Of a DNA stretch of 64,000 nt, positions 10,791-21,639 are shown piece after piece. Positions within the stretch are counted from its first letter, which is position 1. Every line of letters starts with the position of its first letter. The notes beneath the pieces were generated by a model. That model was not told the DNA's origin, made no database searches, and worked only from the letters and a program-made list of their open reading frames with translations. Source of the DNA: Prosapia bicincta (taxonomy: Eukaryota; Arthropoda; Insecta; Hemiptera; Cercopidae); NCBI GenBank assembly GCA_036971475.1, contig JBAIZL010000003.1:112231570-112295569 (forward strand), given 5' to 3'. Both the position numbers and the translations under genes were made by a program.

Positions 10791-12710
10791 GTGTGTTGAA
10801 TCGGAATGGTTCGATTAGACGCTGAGACATTCGGCGAAATGTAGAGACAGATGGCTTTATATTGAAGTAGCCGTCATTTGGGGCTCAATGTGGGCAGTGT
10901 TGTATGTTTTGGAATTACATTTTTCATGGTTTTGTTACAACTCCAGCTGTTTCCTGGATCCCAATCTCCACCTCCTTCTATATTCTGTCTGTCGTTTCTG
11001 CACGGCTGCGGTTATTTATCTATTGCACTCTCTTCTATGTCTGTCTCTCACTCTTCTTTATGGTGTTTTACATTTCCAGATTTTTTGGGAGACTTCTATA
11101 AAATACATTCTCCCCATGTGCCCTCGGGTCGGTTATTTTAGTGACACCGCCAGGTTTGGATCAGTGACTTTTACCGGTGACTTTAGTACCGGTGACAAGG
11201 GATACTGAGACTGCTTTGTATGTGCCAATATCAGACAGGTGTACCACACTGGAGAAATGATTTTTCTCTTTTGGAAGGATTATTTTACTTAAAAATAAAC
11301 TCCTACGAAATTAAGAACAAACTACCGAGTGCAAAATAGTGTCTACTGTACACAACACTGTCACTGTCGTGAAACCTGACACAAATCGACCACCCATAGA
11401 CGACGTAAATTATTAGAACTAGTGACAGCGACAAATCGACCAATGACAGACTTTTTATCAAGTGACTGCGACTTTTTGTCATATCACAACAGAGGCAAAT
11501 TTCGATCGATCCATTGTCACTGGAACTGGCATTTTCCGTATTTTGTCACTGGTACCGCAAGCGACAAACGAATAACAATGACATGTTACCGTGACAGAAA
11601 ATATCGACCATCCCTATCTCTAGTAAGCACTATCATCTCGGTTGCCTTTAGTAGCTCTCTCATTCCTTTGTGTAGTAGCGTCCTTTAAGGCTTGCATTAA
11701 TGACATAATCGTAATAAAAAGTCAGGAAGCTCTGACAAATCTCTAAAGCAAGTTAAATTCTTATTCTTAATCTGTGTCTTGTACTTGCTGCATCTGTGAT
11801 GTTTCCTTAAATATATTGGTATTACCTCTCTGAAACTCCAGTGAGGCCCACCGACATGTAACCGTCAAGGCTGGGTTGATTATTCTTATTAAAGCCATTT
11901 ATGTTTCTAAACGTATGGTAAAATCTATAGCAATAAGATAGTCCCATACACATGTCCTTGTGATTCTATCGGGAGGGACGGATTTAAGGTTTAATCCCCC
12001 TTAAGCCCAGGAGGTAATACACTGTCCTCTTTCCATACCATCAGTAGGAGGAGGGTTGACCCTGAAATTTTTCTCAAGAACGTAATCCTTTATGGTAACA
12101 AGTTGTATTGCTTGTATCATAATAATATTATTAGGCGATGATAAGTTTAATAGTATCTTGTGGGCTCAACATATCAAAGGTGTCGGTAAATCTGTCTCTC
12201 TCTACGCCAGGCCACTGTCTACGTGACTAGGCTTACTCGATACTACGCGCCTCCAATAGGTACACACATTTGGCATTGTGTTATGTGGGAAAGTGTACGA
12301 AGAAAGAACAATGGCGAAAAAAAGACAGGAGTGTCTGCCTTCTTTGTGATTTAACTTCTTGTCATAGAACACAAAGATAGATTCTTATGTGAAATATCCT
12401 ATCTAGACACATGGAACCTCTGCCCCTACTAATCTAACCTCAAACCCGTGACTAGGGTCATGCCCAAGACGGGAGGCTTGGTGCCACGGCCCGTTTTACC
12501 ACTATGCAAGAATCTTGCGACCATACTGTAAGGCCTAGACTGTTGACCCCTGGGTAGAGACAGACTCCAACCAAACCTTAGTTTTTCGACCAGTAACATA
12601 GTGTATAAAACAAAATACCTCCTAACGTTTTTTCTGGGATTTTACCTCCTCGTAGTGTGCGCCCTCTTACTGGCTGTCAGCTACCTACGGGAAACCTAAA
12701 GCTCTTAACA
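10790..12710. other. no gene recognised
   Basis: Short open frames around 10878-11208 and 11422-11688 have no recognisable motif. GTGAC/GTCAC words are frequent between 11130 and 11580 (for example CACTGTCACTGTC), possibly the relic of a short repeat. Otherwise nothing assigned. Confidence 0.5.
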
Positions 12711-12721
12711 AAACCTCCGCC

Positions 12722-14770
12722 ACAGATTACGCAATACTCACATCTGTCATCCAAGGGGACTAATCGGTCAAGGGTGTAGGGGTTTGTTACGCAATACTCA
12801 CATCTGCAATCCAAGGGGACTAATCGGTCAAGGGGGTAGGGGTTGGCTACGCAATACTCACATCTGTCATCAAATGGGACTAATCGGTCAAGGGGGTAGG
12901 GGTTTGTTACGCAATACTCACATCTGTCATCCAAGGGGACTAATCGGTCAAGGGTTTAGGGGTTTGTTACGCAATACTCACATCTGTCATCCAAGGGGAC
13001 TAATCGGTCAAGGGGGTAGGGGTTTGTTACGCAATACTCACATCTGTCATCCAAGGGGACTAATCGGTCAAGGGGGTAGGGTTTGTTACGCAATACTCAC
13101 ATCTGTCATCCAAGGGGACTAACCGGTCAAGGGTTTAGGGGTTTGTAACGCAATACTCACATCTGTCATCCAAGGGGACTAATCGGTCAAGGGGGTAGGG
13201 GTTTGTTACGCAATACTCACATCTGTCATCCAAGGGGACTAATCGGTCAAGGGGGTAGGGTTTGTTACGCAATACTCACATCTGTCATCCAAGGGGACTA
13301 ATCGGTCAAGGGTTTAGGGGTTTGTTACGCAATACTCACATCTGTCATCCAAGGGGACTAATCGGTCAAGGGGGTAGGATTTTGTTACGCAATACTCACA
13401 TCTGTCATCCAAGGGGACTAATCGGTCAAGGGGGTAGGGGTTTGTTACGCAATACTCACATCTGTCATCCAAGGGGACTAATCGGTCAAGGGGGTAGGGT
13501 TTGTTACGCAATACTCACATCTGTCATCCAAGGGGACTAATCGGTCAAGGGTTTAGGGGTTTGTAACTCAATACTCACATCTGTCATCCAAGGGGACTAA
13601 TCGGTCAAGGGGGTAGGGGTTTGTTACGCAATACTCACATCTGCAAACCAAGGGCACTAATCGGTCAAGGAGGAAGGGGTTTGTTACGCAATTCTCACAT
13701 CTGTCATCCAATTGGACTAATCGGTCAAGGGGGTAGGATTTTGTTACGCAATACTCACATCTGTCATTCAAGGTGACTAATCGGTCATGGTGGTATGGGT
13801 TTGTTACGCAATACTCACATCTGTCATCCAAGGGGACTAATCGGTCAAGGGGGTAGGGGTTTGTTACGCAATACTCACATCTGTCATCCAAGGGGACTAA
13901 TCGGTCAAGGAGGAGGGGGTTTGTTACGCAATGCTCACATCTGTCATCCAATTGGAATAATCGGTCAAGGGGGTAGGATTTTGTTACGCAATACTCACAT
14001 CTGTCATCCAAGGGGACTAATCGGTCAAGGGGGTAGGGGTTTGTTACGCAATACTCACATCTGTCATCCAAGGGGACTAATCGGTCAAGGGGGTAGGGGT
14101 TTGTTACGCAATACTCACATCTGTCATCCAAGGGGACTAATCGGTCAAGGAGGAGGGGGTTTGTTACGCAATGCTCACATCTGTCATCCAATTGGAATAA
14201 TCGGTCAAGGGGGTAGGATTTTGTTACGCAATACTCACATCTGTCATCCAAGGGGACTAATCGGTCAAGGGGGTAGGGGTTTGTTACGCAATACTCACAT
14301 CTGTCATCCAAGGGGACTAATCGGTCAAGGGGGTAGGGTTTGTTACGCAATACTCACATCTATCATCCAAGGGGACTAATCGGTCAAGGGGGTAGGGGTT
14401 TGTTACGCAATACTCACATCTGCAATCCAAGGGCACTAATCGGTCAAGGAGGAAGGGATTTGTTACGCAATACTCACATCTGTCATCCAATTGGACTAAT
14501 CGGTCAAGGGGGTAGGATTTTGTTACGCAATACTCACATCTGTCATTCAAGGTGACTAATCGGTCATGGTGGTATGGGTTTGTTACGCAATACTCACATC
14601 TGTCATCCAAGGGGACTAATCGGTCAAGGGGGTAGGGGTTTGTTACGCAATACTCGCATCTGTCATCCAAGGGGACTAATCGGTCAAGGGGGTAGGGGTT
14701 TGTTACGCAATACTCACATCTGTCATTCAAGGGGACTAATCGGTCAAGGGGGAAGGGGTTTGTTACGCAA
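12722..14770. repeat. 60-bp minisatellite, about 34 copies
   Basis: Tandem units of 60 bp (a few of 59) with TTACGCAATACTCACATC, ACTAATCGGTCAAGG and G runs. Because 60 is a multiple of three, long open frames appear on both strands (for example 260 codons at 13568-14350 minus, 194 codons at 13795-14379 plus); the 59-bp units break them. Marker variants show block duplication: CGGTCATGGTGG near 13785 and 14565 (780 bp, 13 units), and ATTGGAATAATC near 13950 and 14190 (240 bp, 4 units). Not considered coding. Confidence 0.95.
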
Positions 14771-14823
14771 ATCCCGATGATTCGAATTATGTTGTACAAC
14801 AAATTCGTCATTATTATGTTTGA

Positions 14824-15120
14824 AGAACAACAATAGGCACAGAAACCGCTTGTAGAAATAGGGACGGAAATATTTATGTTGAAGGCATTAGTGAAATCAT
14901 TTCCTATGAAGACTTAAAAGAATATTTCACTTCGAGTGGTAGAATAGTTAATTTATATTTTCCTTTTTACAAATATGATGAAAATCATAGAGATTATTGC
15001 TTTGTTCTTTTCACTAGCATGGATATCGCCATTTGTTTCCTCAAATTAAAATCTAACATTTTGTTCAATATTGGGAAGAACAACCATATTCGCCATGGTC
15101 AGATCAAAATTACGAATTAG
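14824..15120 (+). CDS. RNA-recognition-motif-like open segment (partial exon or pseudogene)
   Basis: A 98-codon open stretch bounded by an in-frame TGA at 14821-14823 and TAG at 15118-15120, with no good start codon. From 14863 it reads as one RRM fold. RNP2-like NIYVEGI comes first, then helix 1 and strand 2 (YEDLKEYFTSSGRIVNLYF), then RNP1-like HRDYCFVLF about 34 residues later, then a helix (MDIAICFLKLK) and a final strand ending HGQIKI. RRM proteins bind single-stranded RNA through the aromatic residues of RNP1 and RNP2. Two RNP1 positions normally small (Gly, Gly/Ala) are Asp and Cys. A possible splice acceptor (CAACAATAG) ends at 14835. The 60-bp minisatellite ends about 60 bases upstream. 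It may be an exon of a host gene, a processed pseudogene, or part of a transposon ORF; the exact family is not identified. Confidence 0.45.
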   Translation, partial: RTTIGTETACRNRDGNIYVEGISEIISYEDLKEYFTSSGRIVNLYFPFYKYDENHRDYCFVLFTSMDIAICFLKLKSNILFNIGKNNHIRHGQIKITN

Positions 15121-15680
15121 CGTCCCCTTCTGAGATATATTCTCAAATTCAGGGGCAATCACTTGTTGAAAATTAGGGGCGGTGGCAGACATATCTACAA
15201 TGGCCTGAATGAGGTTCTCGGTTACCACTTCTTCTGGAATTTTTCAAAATCAAACACAATGATTTCTATACAACATTTCTGTTTATCCAAACCCCTTCTT
15301 ATATAGGCAACACCCTAACATTAAAAATAAAACCAATGTATAATTCTCTAGCCGCCCCCCAAAGCATAGAATGTTTTAAGCGACCATTTAGTAAAACCTT
15401 TCCTATATATTCCTTCGCGATATTCTCCAGCCAGATAAAGATTTATACCCATCACATCTGCCGAGGCCTGCACCTGATGCTTACCCTTGTACGTAGGGGA
15501 GACTACTACAACCCTAATTACACAATAAAAACTACAAACAATCACGGACTCCAAAAAATGCATTTAATTCCTGTTACCTAGCCTATTGCAATGTGAAACA
15601 ATTATCTTGAGTATTAAAGTTGATGAGACGATGCGTAAACACCCTTTCACAGACGTACAAACAATAATTAGCCTTTTTTT
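15121..15680. other. no gene recognised
   Basis: Follows the RRM-like segment. An 81-codon frame at 15336-15581 and a 71-codon frame opposite it have no recognised motif. Could contain further exons of whatever the RRM-like piece belonged to, but none was identified. Confidence 0.4.
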
Positions 15681-15682
15681 AA

Positions 15683-15875
15683 ACGAAATAAATAAAACCA
15701 ACTAACCACAATACAAAAATCTTTATTACAATTACTTTATGTGTACATTTCGATTACATGGTAATTATCTTTAGAGTACTACTGAAGATGATTACCATGT
15801 AATCGAAATGTACATAAAGTAATTGTAATAAAGATTTTTGTATTGTGGTTAGTTGGTTTTATTTATTTAGTTAAA
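15683..15875. mobile_element. PLE-tail-like hairpin (foldback)
   Basis: Arms of about 85 bp (15683-15768 and 15782-15875) are almost perfect reverse complements, from AAATAAATAAAACCAACTAA to CCATGTAATCGAAATGT. The right arm carries the PLE-tail signature. Unlike the others it is not bordered by TA tracts. Confidence 0.75.
15782..15816 (+). ncRNA. hammerhead-like motif, family C
   Basis: CTGAAGA, extra T, a perfect six-pair stem GATTAC/GTAATC around CAT, then GAA, the palindrome ATGTACAT and A. Stem and palindrome sequences differ completely from the other families, while the plan is the same. The left arm has the decayed core CTAAAGA. Confidence 0.5.
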
Positions 15876-15879
15876 CAAT

Positions 15880-16455
15880 TAGTCCTCAGTGCTCAACAAA
15901 TTTTTTAATAATTGGCCTGTTGATACTTTAAGCACCGTCCGGGCAGGGTAGTATTTCTCCCCGAAGAAGGTATTTTAATAACCTTCACCAATCAAATTTT
16001 TATGTTTAGTCTTTTTCTAAGTTTTGACGGAGAGATTATCTAAACGGAAATAACATGGTAGAAGCTTGTCATACACAACACTTGTACAGGCTAGCAGGAG
16101 CATAGGTTGCAAAAACGATTACTTTTTGCGAATATTTGGTGCATAAAGCCCAGGTCATAACAGTTGAGGAGAGGAGTTTTGCGCTGCTTCTCGTAAGTTG
16201 TCAAAACATAGTTTCATATCTTGAACGTCCCTCACTCTTCCCTACCACACTTGCAGTTCCCGGACGGAAGTCGGCCATTTTAGAAGCCAACTTTGGCCTG
16301 CCTTAACAATGCACTCTTCTCAAGTACTGAAGAAGGAGCGATGCTCAGAAAAGTTCAAATAAGTGCCATAGCTCTTTAGATCTACAACCTGTGTAGAACT
16401 AAACAGAATGGGTTTATATTTAGAGGTTGCTTTGTATGTGTTATTTCAATTTCTA
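15880..16455. other. no gene recognised
   Basis: Contains CCCGAAGAAGGTATTTTAA near 15960 and CTGAAGAAGGAGCGATGCTC near 16333, both short hairpins that resemble the start of a PLE tail but lack the rest. No coding motif. Confidence 0.45.
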
Positions 16456-16504
16456 ATATTGGTTCACATTCTTCTTATATATAGTCTATATAAGGCGAGA
16501 AACA

Positions 16505-16546
<42 letters not shown>

Positions 16547-16602
16547 AAATAACTTCAAAAAGTTCATAATCAAGATATATTTTATTCAACATTTACAATT
16601 AT

Positions 16603-16644
16603 GCTGAAGCTTTTCGCCGGTGTATAGTTCCAGCATTCTCAAAG
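16603..16644 (-). ncRNA. hammerhead-like motif in PLE tail (left arm)
   Basis: Stem GCTGG/CCGGC around an 8-base loop, GAA, palindrome AAGCTT and C. The 5' core is changed to CTTTGAGAAT, so the catalytic-type CTGANGA box is not intact. Confidence 0.35.
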
Positions 16645-17303
16645 ACTACTAACATGGTTTGTAAAACTATTTAAACATTACTCTAATTGATTGCACTATG
16701 TACATAAACCACTGATAACTTATTTCTTTAATCTATTTGCTTTACATTAAATGAACTATCTGTTTGATAAAATCTTAAATTCTATCTAAAACATGAAAAA
16801 TTGTGTTATGTTTAGATTTAATTTGGGACTGTTCTTTAATAAGTATGTTGTTTAATTTATGCTTGTAGATATATAGGTTTTCCAGAACATTCATTTTCAA
16901 ACCTTTATTAATATGTTTGATTAAATTCATATTTTGTATGTCTGGAAAACTATGGTTATTTGCAATACAATGAGTGGCCATATTGCAAATAACCATAGTT
17001 TTCCAGACATACAAAATATGAATTTAATCAAACATATTAATAAAGGTTTGAAAATGAATGTTCTGGAAAACCTATATATCTACAAGCATAAATTAAACAA
17101 CATACTTATTAAAGAACAGTCCCAAATTAAATCTAAACATAACACAATTTTTCATATTTTAGATAGAATTTAAGATTTTATCAAACAGATAGTTCATTTA
17201 ATGTAAAGCAAATAGATTAAAGAAATAAGTTATCAGTGGTTTATGTACATAGTGCAATCAATTAGAGTAATGTTTAAATAGTTTTACAAACCATGTTAGT
17301 AGT

Positions 17304-17345
17304 CTTTGAGAATGCTGGAACTATACACCGGCGAAAAGCTTCAGC
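17304..17345 (+). ncRNA. hammerhead-like motif in PLE tail (right arm)
   Basis: Mirror copy of 16603-16644 with the same altered 5' core and intact GCTGG/CCGGC stem and AAGCTT. Confidence 0.35.
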
Positions 17346-17442
17346 ATAATTGTAAATGTTGAATAAAATATATCTTGATTATGAACTTTTTGAAGTTATT
17401 TAATAATTATAACAAATCAAGAAAAAATAATCATCTTTATTA

Positions 17443-17484
<42 letters not shown>

Positions 17485-17715
17485 TGTTCAAATTTTCAGT
17501 CTTTAATAAATTACTTCTTATATATCCAATCAAGTTCAAATACATTATTTTACAACTTGTAGTGGATGACACTTGACGTAAATATACATTTATTCATTAA
17601 TTAAATAATTATTGTTTTATATGGGAGGAAAATCTTTTTAACAAAAGGGGCAAAATATGCAAAATATTTACTTTGTTTCATTTGATTTAAAATAAGTGAT
17701 AACATATGATTTCAT

Positions 17716-18245
17716 AAAACAGCTGATTTTCTGTTATAGGTTATGCAGTAGAACAGCTGTTTTCAAGCATAAGTTATGTCATTTTATTTATATTAATTGT
17801 ATTTATTTAATGAAAAGTTTGTAACATTATTTTAGGCAAAAATGTTACATATTACAGCAGCATCAGAAAACAAACCAAGATATTAGTTTAAAGATAAAAA
17901 TTTAAAAAAATTGTAAATTATAATTCTATGTACAGTAATACTCGTTGAGATATGATTTCCACAAGCATTTTTGTTTTATGAAAACAGCTGATTTTATGTT
18001 ATAGGTTATGCAGTAGAACAGCTGTTTTCAAGCATAAGTTATGTCATTTTATTTATATTAATTGTAATTATTTAATGAAAAGTTTGTAACATTATTTTAG
18101 GCAAAAATTTTACATATTACAGCAGCATCAGAAAACAAACCAAGATATTAGTTTAAAGATAAAAATTTTAAAAAATTGTAAATTATAATTCTATGTACAG
18201 TAATACTGGTTGAGATATGATTTCCACAAGCATTTTTGTTTTATG
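17716..18245. repeat. 265-bp tandem duplication
   Basis: Two adjacent copies (17716-17980 and 17981-18245) that both begin at AAAACAGCTG; a third AAAACAGCTG at 18246 closes the second copy. The first copy includes the end of the family D element and about 130 bp of flank. Confidence 0.9.
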
Positions 18246-18249
18246 AAAA

Positions 18250-19830
18250 CAGCTGACAGTTAGAAATGCGCAGGAAAATTGCGCAGAAGGTCACGAATCG
18301 CAAAACAAACTCTGAACATTTTCTTCTTCTCGGTTAGGTCTTCGAACCGAAAGGACGCCGTCAGATAGGCCGTATTAAAAACAAAAATGTTTCTAACATA
18401 ATTTAATTTATTTCAAATATGTAAAGAAGTATCAAAAAGTTTTCTTTATTATTTTTAAAAACGTTTCATCACTGATTAGTCAACATCGGGTGAGCTCCCT
18501 AGCCAACACGTATCCAAAATGAATAATGGCAAAGCCTGATCAAAGTACCACGCTGTACAACATAAATTCCAGTTTCAGATAAGTTAATAACTTTATGTAA
18601 GGTGTTGTGAAATCAAAATTTAACTTTAAAAATTCAACTCGGGATGGCAAAATAGTACAAGTTTTCATATTTTAATAATACAGGAATTTATGATTAATCC
18701 ATGGGATGCAATAACAAATTTTCAACTGTTAGATAAATTAATTTGCAATGTATTTTATTTTATATAGAAGCAATATCTTTGTGGATATCACATGTCAATG
18801 CCATAAATTCTAAAATAGTGAGAATATTTGTGTAAGTTCTTAACATGTTAAACAAAGGTAAAAACCAGGTCTAAAACAGTGTAAACGTTTCTAATCGTAT
18901 TTTCTTTTTCTCTTTTATGTAAATTTTGTACATTAAAAATTTGATTTATTTTATTTTGAAACAATGGGTAATTTTATTGAATGCACCATTCTTAAGTTCA
19001 ATTTAGGAATGCTCTTGACTTTGCAGGTCACTTTATTAATTATGTAACAGATAACGCCAATATTCAACAGCTAAATTCCTCAAGAATTTACTTAAATTAA
19101 ATCGTTACAACGATTTTTGTGTTACAAGTTACCAAAATTAATTTTTTTTACCTAATATGAATTGAATTAAATTTTTTTGTTTATATTACTTGTTTACCAT
19201 TTATATTGCAAATACTAATAATAAAAAAATATAGCAAATATTGAAGCTTGAATGAAACCTTTGACTTCTTGGCTCTAGTTAGGTTGTGTACATAACTAAC
19301 TTAATTAACTTAGATTGCATCCTTCTTCTGTCGTGTAATTGCATTTTAATGAAGTTATTAGGTTTAGTTGACCTACTTACGAAGTCCCTAAAGTGATAAC
19401 ATTATCTCTTCTGTTCCAGCCCCGCGACGTGACCTGTTCACCTCGGATTCTTAGGGTTTGCTTTAATAGATTGGATTACAAATTGTATATTCAATTAAGG
19501 TTAGGAATTATTCAAATACAATTACGAGCACAATGAGAATTACAATGCAATACCAGACCGAGTCCGTGCTTTAGAAAAATCAAGTATTAAAAACACAGAC
19601 GAAAAATCTTACCAAAAGAACGATCTTTATTCCCTACTTGCAACAATCGTGGATCAGCTGTGCCGAGTTCAGCTAAAGCAGTTTGTATGCGTTAGCAACG
19701 GGAAACCTCGCAGCTACGCCAGGCGCTGTACTTTCGCTATTTGCTTTCACCTTTGGAGGGTTTCTCTTCTTTAATTACTTTATATCAACTTTAAGCTCTT
19801 TGATTACCTTGAATATGTGGTGGGTGTCTG
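18250..19830. other. no gene recognised
   Basis: AT-rich unique-looking sequence without recognisable ORFs or repeats. Confidence 0.6.
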
Positions 19831-19839
19831 TATGATAGT

Positions 19840-20075
19840 TAGGCATATAGATAGATAGATCGGTAGGTAAAGAGATAGATGAATGGATACATAGATCCAA
19901 TTACTTGGTAGGTAAATCGGTAGTTAGATAAATACATAACTTGGTAGGTAGGTAGGTAGATAAATAGAAACCCAGGTTGGTAAACATAGATAGATAACTT
20001 GGTAGGTAGACAGATAGATAAATAGATAACTGGGAGGTAAATAGTTAGACTGGTAGGTGTAAACACACTGTTAAT

Positions 20076-20126
<51 letters not shown>

Positions 20127-20437
20127 AATAATAGCTAGGTAGCTATGTACGTAGACAGACAGATAACTAGTTAGGTATGTAGATAGATAGATAAACAGAT
20201 AACCATGTAGGTAAATAGATGAATATTGTAAGTAAACACATAGATAAACTAATAAACAGATAGAAATCAATAAATAGGTAGGTAGATATATAGAAAAATA
20301 TACATCTAGGTAGGAAAATAGATAGGTGGCTTAATACGTAGACAAAATAATACATAGATAACTAGGTAGGTAGTAAGGTAGGCAGATTGATAAATAGATG
20401 ACTTTGTAGGTGAATAGATACATAGATCAGTTATACA

Positions 20438-20478
<41 letters not shown>

Positions 20479-20483
20479 ATATA

Positions 20484-20526
<43 letters not shown>

Positions 20527-20533
20527 GTATATA

Positions 20534-20614
<81 letters not shown>

Positions 20615-20990
20615 ATATATATTTATATATATATATATATATATATATAGGTAGGTAGGTAGCAACATAAATAGATAACTAATTAGATATCTAGAGAGTT
20701 AGATAAATATATTCCAGGTAGGTAAATAGATAGATATTTGGTAAGTAAGCCCATAGATAAGTGGATATATAGATAGATAACTAGGTAGGTAGATAGATAT
20801 ATAAATAAATATCCGGGTAGGTAAATATATAGGTTGACTATTAGATAAACATATAGATAGAAGATCATATAAATATATAACTAGGTTATTTGGCAGGTAG
20901 AGTGATAGATAAATATACAATAGGGCAGGTAGATGTATATATATACCAATTGTAAGTAAGTAGATAGGATAATCAGATTACTTGGAAAGT
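19840..20990. repeat. degenerate GATA/GGTA simple-sequence region with TA tracts
   Basis: About 1.15 kb built of TAGATAGATA, GGTAGGTAGG and related words in loose ~60-bp groups (for example ACTAGGTAGGTAGGTAGATA). Two TA blocks interrupt it: 20080-20121 and a longer one at 20439-20650 with TGTG and TTTA variants. Tyr/Ile/Ser-rich open frames here are artefacts. Confidence 0.93.
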
Positions 20991-21354
20991 ATAGAGACAG
21001 ACAGATATTATTAGCACATCCTCTGACTTGTGTTTTCTGTTTACAGGTGTTTTGAGTGATGGGGTGTTTTCTACGAGAAATCTAAACTGATTGGGAGGAG
21101 GCACGAGCATATACACTAAGGTAAGCCAGAACTCTGAGCCTCCGACAATATGTAGCCTAGATACTCAAGAGTGCCTTGAATAGGCGTGTCTTATGCTGTA
21201 GAATTAGTGGTGCGGGGATGACGTATCTTAGAATCGTAAAGGTAATAGATGGCGAGAGCAACCTATCGCTATATCTCTCAGCAGGTTTTCACTCTATGAC
21301 AGTTCTTACTCTGCTTTAACATTAATATTACTTGTCATTACTCCATTACGAACG
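20991..21354. other. no gene recognised
   Basis: Short unique-looking stretch between the GATA-type region and the T-rich arrays. Nothing identified. Confidence 0.55.
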
Positions 21355-21600
21355 CTGCTCTTATTTGTTTTTATCACATTTTTGCTCCTTTCTACATTTG
21401 TTCTTAATACGTTTTTCTTATTACTCTCACAATGATATTTTTACTCCTTTCAATATTTTTTCTTACTAAGTTTTTTTTATTATTCTCATAATGACATTTT
21501 TACTCCTATCTATCTTTGTTCTTACTAAGTTTTTCTTATTACTATGATAATGACATTTTTACTCCTTTCTATCCTGTGTTCTTGTTTAGCTTTAAGTTGA
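21355..21600. repeat. degenerate ~60-bp T-rich tandem repeat, about 4 copies
   Basis: Four diverged units sharing ACATTTTTACTCCTTTCTA and TTCTTACTAAGTTTTTCTTA. It lies just upstream of the 141-bp array and has similar composition. Confidence 0.75.
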
Positions 21601-21639
21601 TTTTACTCCCATGTTACCCATTTGTATTCTGTTGTAACA

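Larger units (their letters stand above)
16542..17405. mobile_element. 864-bp near-perfect palindrome: two inverted PLE 3' ends
   Basis: Arms of about 430 bp mirror each other around position 16974. Each arm encodes the same C-terminal part of a PLE endonuclease domain (minus strand 16775-17014, plus strand 16934-17173). Recognisable pieces include CNMATHCIANNHSF, NMNLIKHINKGLKMNVLENL and YKHKLNNILIKEQ, ending at a stop. The 3' tails point outward and end in TA tracts. The arms are joined head to head inside the endonuclease reading frame. This directly shows that the shorter hairpins in the window derive from PLE 3' ends. A sequencing foldback artefact cannot be excluded, but the flanking dispersed-element halves argue against it. 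Confidence 0.85.
16458..17860 (-). mobile_element. dispersed element copy 4 (family D), split by PLE hairpin
   Basis: The terminus (GGTTCACATTCTTCTTATATA) lies at 16458-16490 and the body resumes at 17483 with CTTGTTCAAATTTTCAG. Between them are two TA tracts (16508-16541 and 17444-17481) and the 864-bp palindrome, so the PLE pair sits in the TA-rich 3' tail. Confidence 0.75.

Noticed and set aside
12722..14770. Regular short repeats suggesting a CRISPR array
   Set aside because: Units are contiguous and nearly identical with no unique spacers, and the context is eukaryotic.
16333..16365. Extra hammerhead-like motif (CTGAAGAAGGAGCGATGCTC)
   Set aside because: A short stem GAGC/GCTC exists but an A intervenes before GAAA, no palindrome follows, and no PLE tail surrounds it.
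19839..20920. Tyr/Ile/Ser-rich open frames in the GATA/GGTA region
   Set aside because: Low-complexity DNA; no start context, motif or conserved domain.
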